Below, piece by piece: positions 16,897 through 26,270 of a stretch of 48,248 bases of DNA (its first letter is position 1; every line of letters starts with the position of its first letter). Source of the DNA: an uncultured Lachnospira sp. (GTDB taxonomy: Bacteria > Bacillota > Clostridia > Lachnospirales > Lachnospiraceae); contig CAMHLZ010000028.1 of the NCBI GenBank assembly GCA_946186125.1, positions 1 to 48,248 of the forward strand, read 5' to 3'. A program made the position numbers and the translations under genes. The notes beneath the pieces were generated by a model. That model saw only the letters and a list, made by a program, of their open reading frames with translations. It was not told the DNA's origin and searched no databases.

Positions 16897-18129
16897 ATGA
16901 GGAAAAGAATAGTAGCATTATTAGCAGTAACTATAGTAGCTTCACTTTGTGTTGCAGGATGTGGAAAAAGCGAAAGTGATACAAAGACCACTTCTTCAGC
17001 TAAAGAAAATGTGCAGACTGAAGCAAAGACAGATGATAATACAGAAGACAGTGCTGATGCTGATAAAGAAGCAGCTGACGAAGTAGCAGCTTTAATTGAT
17101 GCAATATACGTTCAGGAGAGAACGGATGATACAGATAAGCAGTGTGCAGATGCAAAGGCAGCTTGGGATGCATTGACAGACGAACAGAAAGAACTTGTGG
17201 AAGGTGAAGAAGCTGACCCGGATTATTTTGGAAGAGACACAGGAGATGCATCGAAGGATGATCCACGAAATCAGGATGATATAGGTGAAAATGAGATTCT
17301 TGTTGTTAGTTTTGGAACTTCGTTTAACGACAGCCGCGTAAATGACATTAAGGGAATAGAAGATGCATTGCAGAAAGCATATCCTGATTGGTCAGTTAGA
17401 AGAGCATTTACAGCTCAGATAATTATCAATCATATTCAGGCACGTGATGAAGAACATATAGACAATGTGGAGCAGGCATTAGAGCGTGCGGTTGATAATG
17501 GCGTTAAGAATCTTATAGTACAGCCGACACATTTGATGCATGGAGCAGAGTATGATGAATTAAAAGAAGCTATTGATAAATATGAAGATAGATTTGAAAG
17601 TGTTAAGATTGCCCAGCCACTTCTTGGAGAAGTAGGTAATGATGCCACAGCAGTTAATGAGGATAAAAAATCAGTTGCAGAAGCAATCACCGCAGAAGCA
17701 GTAAAGGAAGCCGGTTATGATAATCTTGATGCAGCAAAAGAAGAAGGTGTAGCATTTGTGTTTATGGGACATGGTACATCTCATGCAGCAAAGATATCTT
17801 ACAGCCAGATGCAGACACAGATGAAAGAGTTGGGATACGAAAATGTATTTATAGGCACTGTTGAAGGCGAACCGGAGGAGACAGCTTGTGAAAATGTTAT
17901 AGATGCTGTTGCGGAGGCTGGTTATAAAAAAGTAGTATTAAGACCGTTAATGGTAGTTGCCGGAGATCATGCAAATAATGATATGGCTGGTGAAGATGAA
18001 GATTCATGGTTAAGTTTGTTTGAGGCATCCGGTAAATTTGAAGCAATTGATACACAGATTAAAGGTCTTGGCGAAATAGAAGCAATACAGCAGATGTATA
18101 TTGCTCATACAGCAGATGTGATTGAATAA
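16897..18129 (+). CDS. cbiK: Exported lipoprotein sirohydrochlorin cobaltochelatase (CbiK)
   Basis: The protein has 410 residues from ATG 16897 (AGAGGAAAA upstream); the frame open from 16714 crosses the terminator and is not used. A lipobox VAGC puts the lipid cysteine at residue 22. An acidic linker follows, then a small helical segment (about 58-103) containing AAWDALTDEQKELV, seen in many Firmicute surface proteins. The CbiK chelatase domain spans about 132-410, with FGTSF (139-143), the candidate metal-site histidines H202 and H205 in THLMHG, and H282 in GHGT. CbiK inserts cobalt into sirohydrochlorin for the anaerobic B12 pathway. The lipid anchor places it outside the membrane, as reported for the periplasmic CbiK of Desulfovibrio. 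It is the first gene after the riboswitch. Confidence 0.9.
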   Translation: MRKRIVALLAVTIVASLCVAGCGKSESDTKTTSSAKENVQTEAKTDDNTEDSADADKEAADEVAALIDAIYVQERTDDTDKQCADAKAAWDALTDEQKELVEGEEADPDYFGRDTGDASKDDPRNQDDIGENEILVVSFGTSFNDSRVNDIKGIEDALQKAYPDWSVRRAFTAQIIINHIQARDEEHIDNVEQALERAVDNGVKNLIVQPTHLMHGAEYDELKEAIDKYEDRFESVKIAQPLLGEVGNDATAVNEDKKSVAEAITAEAVKEAGYDNLDAAKEEGVAFVFMGHGTSHAAKISYSQMQTQMKELGYENVFIGTVEGEPEETACENVIDAVAEAGYKKVVLRPLMVVAGDHANNDMAGEDEDSWLSLFEASGKFEAIDTQIKGLGEIEAIQQMYIAHTADVIE

Positions 18130-18147
18130 AAGAAGGGTGTAAAGAAA

Positions 18148-19008
18148 ATGAAAAAAAGATCAATAGCAGTATTATTGATGTTGGTAATGTCGTGTACATT
18201 AATGGGTGGCTGCGGAAATAAAGATGACAGCAGTTTGTCGGATACAAAGAAAGTTGTATCTTCAAATACAGAAAATGAGTCTGTTTTGGAAGATGGTGTA
18301 TATACGGCAGAGTTTACTACTGATAATAGTATGTTTCATGTTAGTGAGGCATGTGATGGAAAGGGAACGCTGACGGTAAAAGATGGGGAGATGAGCATTC
18401 ATATCTCTTTGACATCTAAGAATATAGTTAATCTGTTTTTGGGTCTTGCTGAGGATGCTAAAAAAGAAGGAGCAGAATTATTGCAGCCGACAGTTGATAC
18501 AGTTGCTTATAGTGATGGTACCAGTGAAGAAGTGAATGGGTTTGATGTTCCTGTACCGGCAATTGATGAAGAATTTGATTTGGCATTGATAGGTACAAAA
18601 GGTAAGTGGTATGATCATAAAGTAAAAGTTACAAATCCTGTTCCTTATGATGAAAATGCAGATGAAGATTCACAAAGTATGGATATAGCTGACGGAAATT
18701 ATGAGATTGAACTGGATTTTGAAGGAGGAAGCGGAAAAGCGAGTGTCAGCTCTCCTACAAATATTTCAGTTGAGCAGGGGAAAATTACTGCAACAATTAC
18801 ATGGAGCAGTCCAAATTATGACTATATGCTGGTAAATGAGGAAAAATACTTACCGATAAATACTGAAGGAAATTCCGTGTTTGAAATTCCGGTTGAAAAA
18901 TTGGATGAACCGATAAAAGTAATAGGTGATACGGTTGCAATGAGTAAACCTCACGAAATTGAATATACACTTACTTTCCACTCAGATTCAATGAAGAAAG
19001 TACAGTAG
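18148..19008 (+). CDS. Lipoprotein with two NEAT-like beta domains
   Basis: The 286-residue protein has a lipobox LMGGC (cysteine 22). Two similar segments follow. The first starts with DGVYTAEF near residue 50. The second starts with DGNYEIELDF near 182 and ends with a PHEIEYTLTF strand. The pattern (DGxYxxxF, an EQGKITATITW-like strand, then an FEIPVEKLDEPI stretch) recalls NEAT domains, which bind heme at Gram-positive surfaces. The similarity is weak, and the usual YxxxY heme motif is not evident. Placed between exported CbiK and a BtuFCD-like transporter, it may hold a tetrapyrrole or corrinoid at the surface. Function is inferred from context. Confidence 0.6.
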   Translation: MKKRSIAVLLMLVMSCTLMGGCGNKDDSSLSDTKKVVSSNTENESVLEDGVYTAEFTTDNSMFHVSEACDGKGTLTVKDGEMSIHISLTSKNIVNLFLGLAEDAKKEGAELLQPTVDTVAYSDGTSEEVNGFDVPVPAIDEEFDLALIGTKGKWYDHKVKVTNPVPYDENADEDSQSMDIADGNYEIELDFEGGSGKASVSSPTNISVEQGKITATITWSSPNYDYMLVNEEKYLPINTEGNSVFEIPVEKLDEPIKVIGDTVAMSKPHEIEYTLTFHSDSMKKVQ

Positions 19009-19018
19009 AAGGAAGAAA

Positions 19019-20170
19019 ATGAAAAGAAGAATAGTTATAATTGCGACGTTTCTCTTTTTACTGGGACTGCTGGGGCTGTGGGGCTGTGGCAGTCCTTCTT
19101 CTGATTATAAGAGTACAGAGCATGAACAATCCGGTCTTAAGTATGAAAAAAGTATGGAGCTTTTGTATGCAGAAAATTTTTCGGTTGACTATTATGAGGG
19201 CGGATATAAGATTTTGACAACAATACCAAATGAAAGAGAATATCTGATTGTTCCTGAAGGAAAAGAAGCACCAGAAAATCTTAGTGAGGCTATGGAAGTT
19301 ATAAAGAGACCTATCGAAGACATTTATCTGGTAGCATCTGCCGTGATGGATATGTTTAGTGAGTTAGACGGACTTGATACTATTTCATTTTCAGGAAGAC
19401 AGGCGGATGACTGGTATATTGAAAAGGCGAAAGAAGCCATGGAAAACGGTGATATGATTTATGCCGGAAAATATAGTCAGCCTGACTATGAATTGATTGT
19501 ATCCAAAGGCTGTAAGGTTGCAATAGAAAATACAATGATTTTTCATTCACCACAGGTAATTGAAAAGCTGGAGGATTTTAACATACCGGTTATGGTAGAA
19601 TATTCAAGTTATGAAAATCATCCGTTAGGAAGGGTGGAGTGGATAAAGTTTTTTGCGGCTCTCATTGGAAAAGAAGAACAGGCGGAAGAAATTTTTGACA
19701 GGCAGTCAGATATTCTTAATAAAGTAATATCAGATAAAAAAACAGGAAAAACCGTTGGCTTCTTTTTTATTACTTCCAATGGCCTGGCACAGATTAGGAG
19801 ACCTTCCGATTATATTCCAAAGATTATTAACCTGGCAGGTGGAAAATATATTTTTGACCAATTTGGAGACGATGATTCAAAAAAATCCACAATGAATATT
19901 CAGATAGAGGAATTTTATAATGCAGGAAAAGATGCTGATTATTTAATATACAACAGTTCTATTGATGGCGGAGTGGACAGTATTGATGAGTTGATAGAAA
20001 AATGTCAGGTTTTGTCTGATTTCAAAGCAGTAAAAGAAAAAAATGTATGGTGTACTACCAGTGATATGTATCAACAATCTATGTCGGTCGGATATCTTAC
20101 AGAAGATATTCATAATATGCTAGAGGGAAAAAGTGAAGATGATATGCATTATCTATTTCCATTAAGATAG
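19019..20170 (+). CDS. ABC transporter substrate-binding lipoprotein, BtuF/FepB type
   Basis: The 383-residue protein has a lipobox LWGC (cysteine 23) and a class III periplasmic-binding fold: two lobes around residues 80-190 and 235-380 joined by a long helix with EEQAEEIFDRQSDI. GYLTEDIHNML near the C-terminus is typical. Such proteins bind cobalamin, siderophores or heme and deliver them to a FecCD-type permease. Location in the B12 operon directly before the permease and ATPase genes points to a corrinoid or related tetrapyrrole. The specificity cannot be decided from sequence. Confidence 0.85.
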   Translation: MKRRIVIIATFLFLLGLLGLWGCGSPSSDYKSTEHEQSGLKYEKSMELLYAENFSVDYYEGGYKILTTIPNEREYLIVPEGKEAPENLSEAMEVIKRPIEDIYLVASAVMDMFSELDGLDTISFSGRQADDWYIEKAKEAMENGDMIYAGKYSQPDYELIVSKGCKVAIENTMIFHSPQVIEKLEDFNIPVMVEYSSYENHPLGRVEWIKFFAALIGKEEQAEEIFDRQSDILNKVISDKKTGKTVGFFFITSNGLAQIRRPSDYIPKIINLAGGKYIFDQFGDDDSKKSTMNIQIEEFYNAGKDADYLIYNSSIDGGVDSIDELIEKCQVLSDFKAVKEKNVWCTTSDMYQQSMSVGYLTEDIHNMLEGKSEDDMHYLFPLR

Positions 20171-20190
20171 TAGAAAGGTACTGTGACGGA

Positions 20191-21192
20191 ATGAAAAGAA
20201 GGATCGCATTTGTGATTTTGATTTTAGGAGTTTTTATTTTTTTATTATTGAATATATGTATAGGAAGTGTAGGAATCAGATTTTCTGATGTTATAGGTAT
20301 ATTCTCAGGTGATATAGTGAATGAAACAACAAAAAGAATTATATGGGATATAAGATTGCCACGAATTATGGCGGTTATGATTCTTGGAGGTGCACTGGCG
20401 CTTGCAGGTTATTTGCTGCAGACATTTTTTCATAATCCGATAGCAGGACCGTTTGTTCTTGGAATTTCATCAGGTGCTAAGATGGTTGTTGCACTTGTTA
20501 TGATTTTTTTAGCCGGAAGGTCCATAAAGATAACTTCTGTAAGTTTGATTCTAGCAGCATTTGCCGGAGCAATACTATCAATGCTTACGGTTCTTTTCAT
20601 GTCGGGCAAGGTTCGTGGAATGTCGATGCTGGTGGTTAGTGGTGTTATGATAGGATATATATGCTCAGCAATTACAGATTTAATTGTAAATTTTGCAGAT
20701 GATTCTGATATTGTTAATCTTCATAATTGGTCTAAAGGAAGTTTTTCAGGAATGACATGGGAAAATGTAAATGCAATGATGGTTGTTGTGGCAGTAACAT
20801 TTATAGCAGTTTTTATGTTGTCAAAACCATTGGGAGCATTTGGGCTTGGAGAGGTATATGCAAAAAATATGGGAGTAAATATTAAGAGATTGAAGGTAGA
20901 GATGATTGTTTTGTCAAGCATATTGTCTGCGTGTGTTGTAGCATTTGCGGGACCGATTTCTTTTGTGGGAATTGCAACCCCTCATCTTGTAAAGAAAATG
21001 ATTGGAACCACAAAGCCGATTTTAATGATACCGGCTTGTTTTCTTGGTGGAAGTGTGTTTTGTATGTTTTGTGATTTGATTGCAAGAAATCTTTTTTCAC
21101 CAACAGAACTAAGCATTAGTACAGTCACTGCTATATTTGGCGTGCCTGTCGTATTATGGGTACTGGTGAATCAAAAAAAAGGGGGGATGTAG
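20191..21192 (+). CDS. ABC transporter permease, BtuC/FecCD type
   Basis: The 333-residue protein has about ten membrane helices and the family landmarks DIRLPRIMAVMILGGALALA near residue 50, NPIAGPFVLGISSGA near 83 and FAGPISFVGIATPHLVK (about 251-267). It forms the dimeric channel for the neighbouring binding protein and ATPase. It begins 20 bases after the binding-protein gene and ends one base before the ATPase gene. Confidence 0.92.
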   Translation: MKRRIAFVILILGVFIFLLLNICIGSVGIRFSDVIGIFSGDIVNETTKRIIWDIRLPRIMAVMILGGALALAGYLLQTFFHNPIAGPFVLGISSGAKMVVALVMIFLAGRSIKITSVSLILAAFAGAILSMLTVLFMSGKVRGMSMLVVSGVMIGYICSAITDLIVNFADDSDIVNLHNWSKGSFSGMTWENVNAMMVVVAVTFIAVFMLSKPLGAFGLGEVYAKNMGVNIKRLKVEMIVLSSILSACVVAFAGPISFVGIATPHLVKKMIGTTKPILMIPACFLGGSVFCMFCDLIARNLFSPTELSISTVTAIFGVPVVLWVLVNQKKGGM

Positions 21193-21193
21193 T

Positions 21194-22294
21194 ATGAATT
21201 ATTATATAAAAACAGAACAAATGAATGTTGGGTACGGTGAAAAACCAGTTATTAATAATATAGATTTGAAAATAAAAAAAGGTGAAATATGGACGCTGAT
21301 AGGACCAAACGGATCCGGAAAATCAACTTTGTTAAAGAGTATTGCAAAGCAGTTAAAACCGCTAGGAGGCACCATGTACCTTGATAATAAAGATTTGACA
21401 GAGATTAAAACTAAAGAATTATCAAAAAAAATGTCAGTAGTATTTACAGAAAAAATTAAGGCAGAAATGATGAGTTGTGAAGACATAGTAGCTACAGGCA
21501 GATACCCATATACGGGAATATTCGGATTATTATCTGATAAAGATCATCAGGTTGTAGATGAGGCGATGAAACTTGTGCATGTTTTTTCTATTAGAAATAG
21601 GGATTTTGACAAAATCAGTGATGGTCAGAGACAGAGAGTGATGCTTGCCAGAGCGATTTGTCAGGAGCCGGAGATAATTTTGTTAGATGAACCGACTTCA
21701 TTTTTGGATATAAAATATAAACTGGAATTTTTATCTATATTACAAGAACTACAACATAAAAAGAATCTTACAGTGATTATGTCTCTGCATGAGCTTGATC
21801 TGGCACAGAGGGTATCGGATAAAATTATTTGCCTTAATGGCAAATGTGTTGATAAAATTGGCAGGCCACAAGAAATATTTAAGAAAGATTATATTACACA
21901 TTTATTTGATATACATACGGGAATTTTTGATGAAGAAAACGGGTGTGCAGAACTAGAAGCTGTAAGGGGAGAAGCTAAGGTATTTGTTATAGCAGGAGGG
22001 GGATGTGGCAGAGGAGCCTACAGGCAGCTTCAAAGAAAAAGGATACCGTTTGTCAGTGGGATTATATATAAAAATGATGTGGATTATCCGGTTGCTGCAG
22101 CTCTTGCATCTGAGGTGATTACAGCTGAAGAATTTGAGCCGGTTAAAGATGAAGTTTTTAAAACGGCAAAGAAAAGAATGGATAAGTGTGACAGGGTAAT
22201 TTGTTGTAAAGAGAGTTTTAAAACATTTGAAAAAAAGAATGAAGAATTACTTGAATATGCAAAAAAGACAGGGAAAATAATAGAAAGTTGGTAA
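21194..22294 (+). CDS. ABC transporter ATPase (BtuD/FepC type) with extra C-terminal domain
   Basis: The 366-residue protein is about 110 residues longer than usual. The ATPase part has Walker [10 protein letters not shown] (37-45), the signature segment [13 protein letters not shown], and Walker [13 protein letters not shown]. After about residue 255 comes an additional domain starting [18 protein letters not shown], with [13 protein letters not shown] and [11 protein letters not shown]. Its glycine-rich start followed by a strand-helix pattern suggests a Rossmann-like nucleotide or cofactor domain. I do not know its function; sensing of corrinoid or nucleotide state is a guess. The gene directly precedes cbiP. 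Confidence 0.88.
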   Translation: MNYYIKTEQMNVGYGEKPVINNIDLKIKKGEIWTLIGPNGSGKSTLLKSIAKQLKPLGGTMYLDNKDLTEIKTKELSKKMSVVFTEKIKAEMMSCEDIVATGRYPYTGIFGLLSDKDHQVVDEAMKLVHVFSIRNRDFDKISDGQRQRVMLARAICQEPEIILLDEPTSFLDIKYKLEFLSILQELQHKKNLTVIMSLHELDLAQRVSDKIICLNGKCVDKIGRPQEIFKKDYITHLFDIHTGIFDEENGCAELEAVRGEAKVFVIAGGGCGRGAYRQLQRKRIPFVSGIIYKNDVDYPVAAALASEVITAEEFEPVKDEVFKTAKKRMDKCDRVICCKESFKTFEKKNEELLEYAKKTGKIIESW

Positions 22295-22296
22295 AT

Positions 22297-23766
22297 ATGT
22301 CAAAAGTAATTATGGTGCAGGGAACAATGTCAAATGCGGGGAAAAGTTTTCTCGTTGCCGGGTTATTAAGGATAATGAAGCAGGACGGGTACCGGGTTGC
22401 CCCCTTTAAATCTCAAAATATGGCATTAAATTCGTATATTACAGAGGAGGGACTTGAGATGGGACGGGCACAGGTAATGCAGGCTGAGGCTGCGGGTATC
22501 AGCCCTATGGTTTGCATGAATCCTATTTTGTTAAAACCAACAAATCATACAGGCTCCCAGGTGATTGTAAATGGTGAGATATTGGGAAATATGAGCGCCA
22601 GAGATTATTTTTCTTATAAAAAAGAGTTGATTCCTGAGATAAAAAAAGCTTTTAAAAAATTGGAAGAAGTTGCAGATATAATAGTGATAGAGGGTGCAGG
22701 AAGTCCGGCGGAGATTAATCTTAAGGAAAATGATATAGTAAATATGGGAATGGCACAAATGGTGGATGCACCCGTACTTTTAGTTGGGGATATAGACAGA
22801 GGCGGTGTTTTTGCACAACTTTTGGGAACTCTTATGCTGTTGACAGGAGAGGAAAGAGACAGAGTTAAAGGACTTATAATCAATAAATTTAGAGGAGATA
22901 TTTCCATATTAAAGCCAGGAATTGAGATGCTTAAAGAAAAAGGAAAGGTTCCTGTGACGGGAGTCATACCATATATGGAGCAGGTGAATCTTGAAGATGA
23001 AGACAGTCTGACAGAAAGATTTACAAGAAAAGCAAAAGGAAGTATTCATATTGCTGTTATAAGGTATCCGAGAATTTCAAATTTTACAGATTTTAATGTA
23101 TTTGAACAACAACCGGAGGTTATTGTTAATTATGTCACCGATGTTTCAGAATTAGAAGATGCAGATATGATTATTCTTCCGGGAAGCAAAAACACAATGG
23201 GAGATTTAAAATGGATGAGAGAAAACGGTATAGAAGTGTATATTAAAAAACATTCAGTGGATATACCTGTTTTTGGTATATGTGGGGGATTTCAGATGCT
23301 TGGCAAAATGATATATGATGACGATGGGGTAGAGGAAGGCGGCTCAGTGTGTGGCATGGATTTGCTGAACACGACTACATATTTGAAAAGCGAAAAGGTT
23401 CGTTTGAGAAAACAGGGAATTATCAATAATACAGATGGATTCTTCAAAGAATTATCAGGCAAAGAATATGATGGTTATGAGATACATATGGGAAGGACTG
23501 AGCCTGTACGTGATGATGTGATATATACAAATGGTGGAAATGTTTATGGAACATATGTACACGGTATTTTTGACAAAGCAGAAACTGCATTGGCAGTGCT
23601 ACAGGCACTCTCAGAGAGAAAATGCATAAAGTTAGAGGGTAATTCTTTTGAAGATTACAGCATTTTTAAGGAAAAACAATATGATAGGCTGGCACATACA
23701 TTAAGACAGTATGTTGATATGGAGAAAATATATGGAATGCTTAGGGAAGTCAGTATGGAATTATAA
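22297..23766 (+). CDS. cbiP: Cobyric acid synthase CbiP (CobQ)
   Basis: The protein has 489 residues from ATG 22297. A TTG at 22288 is an alternative start, and neither has a strong ribosome site; the ATG is three bases past the ATPase stop. The N-terminal P-loop-like domain starts [11 protein letters not shown], with QVMQAEAAG and NPILLKP as family signatures. The C-terminal class I glutamine amidotransferase domain has its nucleophile C329 in GICGGFQML and the partner His in YVHGIFD. It amidates side chains b, d, e and g of adenosylcobyrinic acid a,c-diamide. Confidence 0.94.
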   Translation: MSKVIMVQGTMSNAGKSFLVAGLLRIMKQDGYRVAPFKSQNMALNSYITEEGLEMGRAQVMQAEAAGISPMVCMNPILLKPTNHTGSQVIVNGEILGNMSARDYFSYKKELIPEIKKAFKKLEEVADIIVIEGAGSPAEINLKENDIVNMGMAQMVDAPVLLVGDIDRGGVFAQLLGTLMLLTGEERDRVKGLIINKFRGDISILKPGIEMLKEKGKVPVTGVIPYMEQVNLEDEDSLTERFTRKAKGSIHIAVIRYPRISNFTDFNVFEQQPEVIVNYVTDVSELEDADMIILPGSKNTMGDLKWMRENGIEVYIKKHSVDIPVFGICGGFQMLGKMIYDDDGVEEGGSVCGMDLLNTTTYLKSEKVRLRKQGIINNTDGFFKELSGKEYDGYEIHMGRTEPVRDDVIYTNGGNVYGTYVHGIFDKAETALAVLQALSERKCIKLEGNSFEDYSIFKEKQYDRLAHTLRQYVDMEKIYGMLREVSMEL

Positions 23767-24811
23767 AAAAATAATAATAACTCCTCCGGATAATGAAATT
23801 TATAAAAAAATAATTGGTAATTGGGATGGGATAGCAAAACCTATAGATTCTTTGGGGGATTTTGAGACTCATATAGCGAAGATAGGTGCTATTCTCAGAA
23901 ATGAACATGTTGATATTGAAAAAAAAGCTGTTTTGATTATGTGTGCTGATAACGGTATTGTAGAAGAAGGAATCAGTCAGTCCGGACAGGAAGTAACACT
24001 TGCAGTTGTGAAAAATATGGGGCTACAGAACTCATCCGTGGGAAAGATGGCAAAGAATGCCGGTGTGGACACATTTCCTGTAGATATAGGGATAAACAGT
24101 GAACAAGAGATTAAAGGCGTTTTAAATAAAAAGATTACAATGGGTACAAAAAATTTTATGAAAGAACCCGCAATGACTGATAAACAGATGATGGAAGCTA
24201 TTGACGTAGGAATTGATATGGTGAGGGGGTGCAAAAATCAGGGATATACTCTTCTTGCTACAGGAGAAATGGGGATTGGTAACACCACGACAAGTAGTGC
24301 AGTTGCAGCCGCATTGTTAGGATGTGAGGTGTCAGAGGTAACAGGCAGAGGTGCGGGACTAAATGATGAGGAATTCGAGCATAAAAAGAGGGTGATTGCA
24401 GATGCTATTTTGCGTTATGATTTAAAAGGCAAAGATGTGTTTTATATATTGAAGACTGTGGGAGGATTGGATATAGCAGGACTTGCAGGAGTATGTATAG
24501 GTGGTGCAATCTACCACATACCTATAGTATTAGACGGTGTAATAAGCGTGGTAGCAGCACTTGTGGCAGACAGCATCGTTCCTGGTGTCAGAGATTATCT
24601 TATTCCATCACATGCCGGAAAGGAGCCGGCAATGAAAAAGATGTGTGAAAAACTGGGTCTAAAACCGGTTATTTATGGAAATATGGCATTAGGGGAAGGA
24701 ACCGGTGCAGTTATGATGTTTGCTTTGCTTGATATGATTATGTGTATTTATAAAAACGGTTCTACTTTTTATGATATTCAGATAGAGCAGTATGAGAGGT
24801 ATAGAAAATGA
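23732..24811 (+). CDS. cobT: Nicotinate-nucleotide:dimethylbenzimidazole phosphoribosyltransferase CobT
   Basis: The protein has 359 residues from ATG 23732, chosen because GGAG lies 7 bases upstream; an in-frame ATG at 23711 lacks one. It overlaps the end of cbiP by 35 bases. Family landmarks are [37 protein letters not shown] and GEGTGAVM; the catalytic glutamate should be E322 (E317 in Salmonella). It makes alpha-ribazole phosphate for the lower ligand. No bza genes for dimethylbenzimidazole synthesis are in the window, so the base is scavenged or made elsewhere. Confidence 0.95.
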   Translation: MECLGKSVWNYKKIIITPPDNEIYKKIIGNWDGIAKPIDSLGDFETHIAKIGAILRNEHVDIEKKAVLIMCADNGIVEEGISQSGQEVTLAVVKNMGLQNSSVGKMAKNAGVDTFPVDIGINSEQEIKGVLNKKITMGTKNFMKEPAMTDKQMMEAIDVGIDMVRGCKNQGYTLLATGEMGIGNTTTSSAVAAALLGCEVSEVTGRGAGLNDEEFEHKKRVIADAILRYDLKGKDVFYILKTVGGLDIAGLAGVCIGGAIYHIPIVLDGVISVVAALVADSIVPGVRDYLIPSHAGKEPAMKKMCEKLGLKPVIYGNMALGEGTGAVMMFALLDMIMCIYKNGSTFYDIQIEQYERYRK

Positions 24812-25350
24812 TGACTTTAATAATAGGTGGAAGTGGTAGTGGAAAGTCCGGATATGCAGAGAAATATACCGATAGATTATCGGATGGAATAGAAAAGTTT
24901 TATCTTGCGACTATGCAGGTGTATGATGAAGAAGGAAAGAAAAAAGTTGAAAAACATAGAAAAATGAGGCAGAATAAGCATTTTATTACAATCGAGCAGC
25001 CTGTAAGAATCGAGGATGCTTTGCAAGAGATGAAATCTCGTGAAAAATCAGTTTTGTTGGAATGTATGTCAAATCTAGTAGCTAATGAAATGTTTTTAAA
25101 AGAGCAGATAAAATCGCCGTCAGAGGTGGTAGATTCTGTGATATATGGAATAGAAATATTAAGAAAATCAGTGACACATCTTGTTGTGGTATCTAATAAC
25201 GTGTTTGAAGACGGCGTAAGATATCATTGTATGGTGCAGGATTATATTAAAACATTGGGGATGGTTAATGAAAGACTTGCAAAGCTTGCAGATGAAGTAA
25301 CAGAGGTTGTTGTTGGGATTCCAATAATGCTAAAACAGGAAGGAAAATAG
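24808..25350 (+). CDS. cobU: Adenosylcobinamide kinase / guanylyltransferase CobU
   Basis: The 180-residue protein has the P-loop GGSGSGKS (7-14) and the guanylylation site region EKHRKMRQ with H50. LECMSNLVANEMF is the family's next conserved block. It phosphorylates adenosylcobinamide and then makes GDP-cobinamide. It overlaps cobT by four bases (ATGA), so the two are translationally coupled. Length is normal. Confidence 0.95.
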   Translation: MMTLIIGGSGSGKSGYAEKYTDRLSDGIEKFYLATMQVYDEEGKKKVEKHRKMRQNKHFITIEQPVRIEDALQEMKSREKSVLLECMSNLVANEMFLKEQIKSPSEVVDSVIYGIEILRKSVTHLVVVSNNVFEDGVRYHCMVQDYIKTLGMVNERLAKLADEVTEVVVGIPIMLKQEGK

Positions 25351-25352
25351 TG

Positions 25353-25477
25353 TGAAAAATCATATTGATATATGATTTTTCATACGCCAATTTGTGTCGC
25401 AGACGCCACAAATTGCAATTATCGCATAGCTGAATCAGACATTCAGCTCGCGATTCCTCCGACGCGATGCGTCTGCG
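25353..25477. repeat. Multi-hairpin intergenic element between cobU and cobS
   Basis: Three hairpins lie in tandem: TGAAAAATCATAT/ATATGATTTTTCA (25353-25382, 4-base loop), AATTTGTG/CACAAATT (25389-25414) and AGCTGAAT/ATTCAGCT (25428-25448). A fourth pairing CGCAGACGC (25398-25406) with GCGTCTGCG (25469-25477) can enclose part of them. The sequence is much more GC-rich than its neighbours and is the only large gap in the middle of the operon. It looks like a REP/BIME-like or non-autonomous insertion. It probably affects RNA stability or read-through. Confidence 0.7.
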
Positions 25478-25491
25478 GAATGGAGATTAGT

Positions 25492-26253
25492 ATGCAGATT
25501 TTAAAAGGATTCATAATTGCAGTTTCAATTTATTCTAATATACCGGTTCCGCAGTTTGAATGGGAAAAAGAGGATATGAAGTATATGATGTGTTTTTTTC
25601 CGGTTGTTGGAGCTGTTATAGGGGCGACCGTATATTTGTGGACGATAGTCAGTAATAAATTAAGTATTGATAGATTGTGTTATATATTTATAATGATGGC
25701 CATTCCGCTTATTATAACCGGGGGATTTCATGTTGACGGATTTATGGATACAATGGATGCGTTCCATTCATATCAGCCGAGAGAAGAGAAATTAAAAATT
25801 TTAAAAGATTCACATATAGGTGCTTTTGCCGTTATTATGCTGGTATTATATGGGTTGATTTATGCAGGAGCCATATCACAGATACAAGATATAAAGCTGT
25901 TAAAAATACTTTGTTTTGGCTTTTTTCTTTCAAGGTGCTTAAGTGGAATTGGAGTTGTGATTCTTAAGCCTGCAAAAGAAGATGGAATGTTACACTCTTT
26001 TGCAGGAAATTCGAAAAAAAACACGGTTAAAATTGTTTTGTTTATTCAAAGTACATTCTGTATTTGGGGTATGATGCATGAATCATTTGCCGGAGGCGGC
26101 TTAATAGCGATGGCGGCAGTTTTATCTTTTGTATATTATGGGTACAGAACAAAGAAACTTTTAGGAGGAATTACCGGTGATACAGCGGGGTATTTTATTC
26201 TTATTTGTGAGGTATGTATGGCAGTTACGGCTGCAGTAGTGGCAATATTTTAA
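25492..26253 (+). CDS. cobS: Adenosylcobinamide-GDP ribazoletransferase (cobalamin synthase) CobS
   Basis: The protein has 253 residues from ATG 25492, which has GGAG at 8 bases; the frame open from 25372 runs through the hairpin element and is not the true start. It is an integral membrane enzyme with about six helices. GGFHVDGFMDTMDAFHSYQ holds the acidic metal-binding residues, and SRCLSG and GGITGDTAGY follow. It joins GDP-cobinamide and alpha-ribazole (phosphate) in the last assembly step. Confidence 0.93.
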   Translation: MQILKGFIIAVSIYSNIPVPQFEWEKEDMKYMMCFFPVVGAVIGATVYLWTIVSNKLSIDRLCYIFIMMAIPLIITGGFHVDGFMDTMDAFHSYQPREEKLKILKDSHIGAFAVIMLVLYGLIYAGAISQIQDIKLLKILCFGFFLSRCLSGIGVVILKPAKEDGMLHSFAGNSKKNTVKIVLFIQSTFCIWGMMHESFAGGGLIAMAAVLSFVYYGYRTKKLLGGITGDTAGYFILICEVCMAVTAAVVAIF

Positions 26254-26270
26254 AAGAAAAGGTGATAAAT

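Noticed and set aside
25372-25491. N-terminal extension of CobS from 25372
   Set aside because: The frame passes through the multi-hairpin element; ATG 25492 has a ribosome site and gives the normal CobS start.
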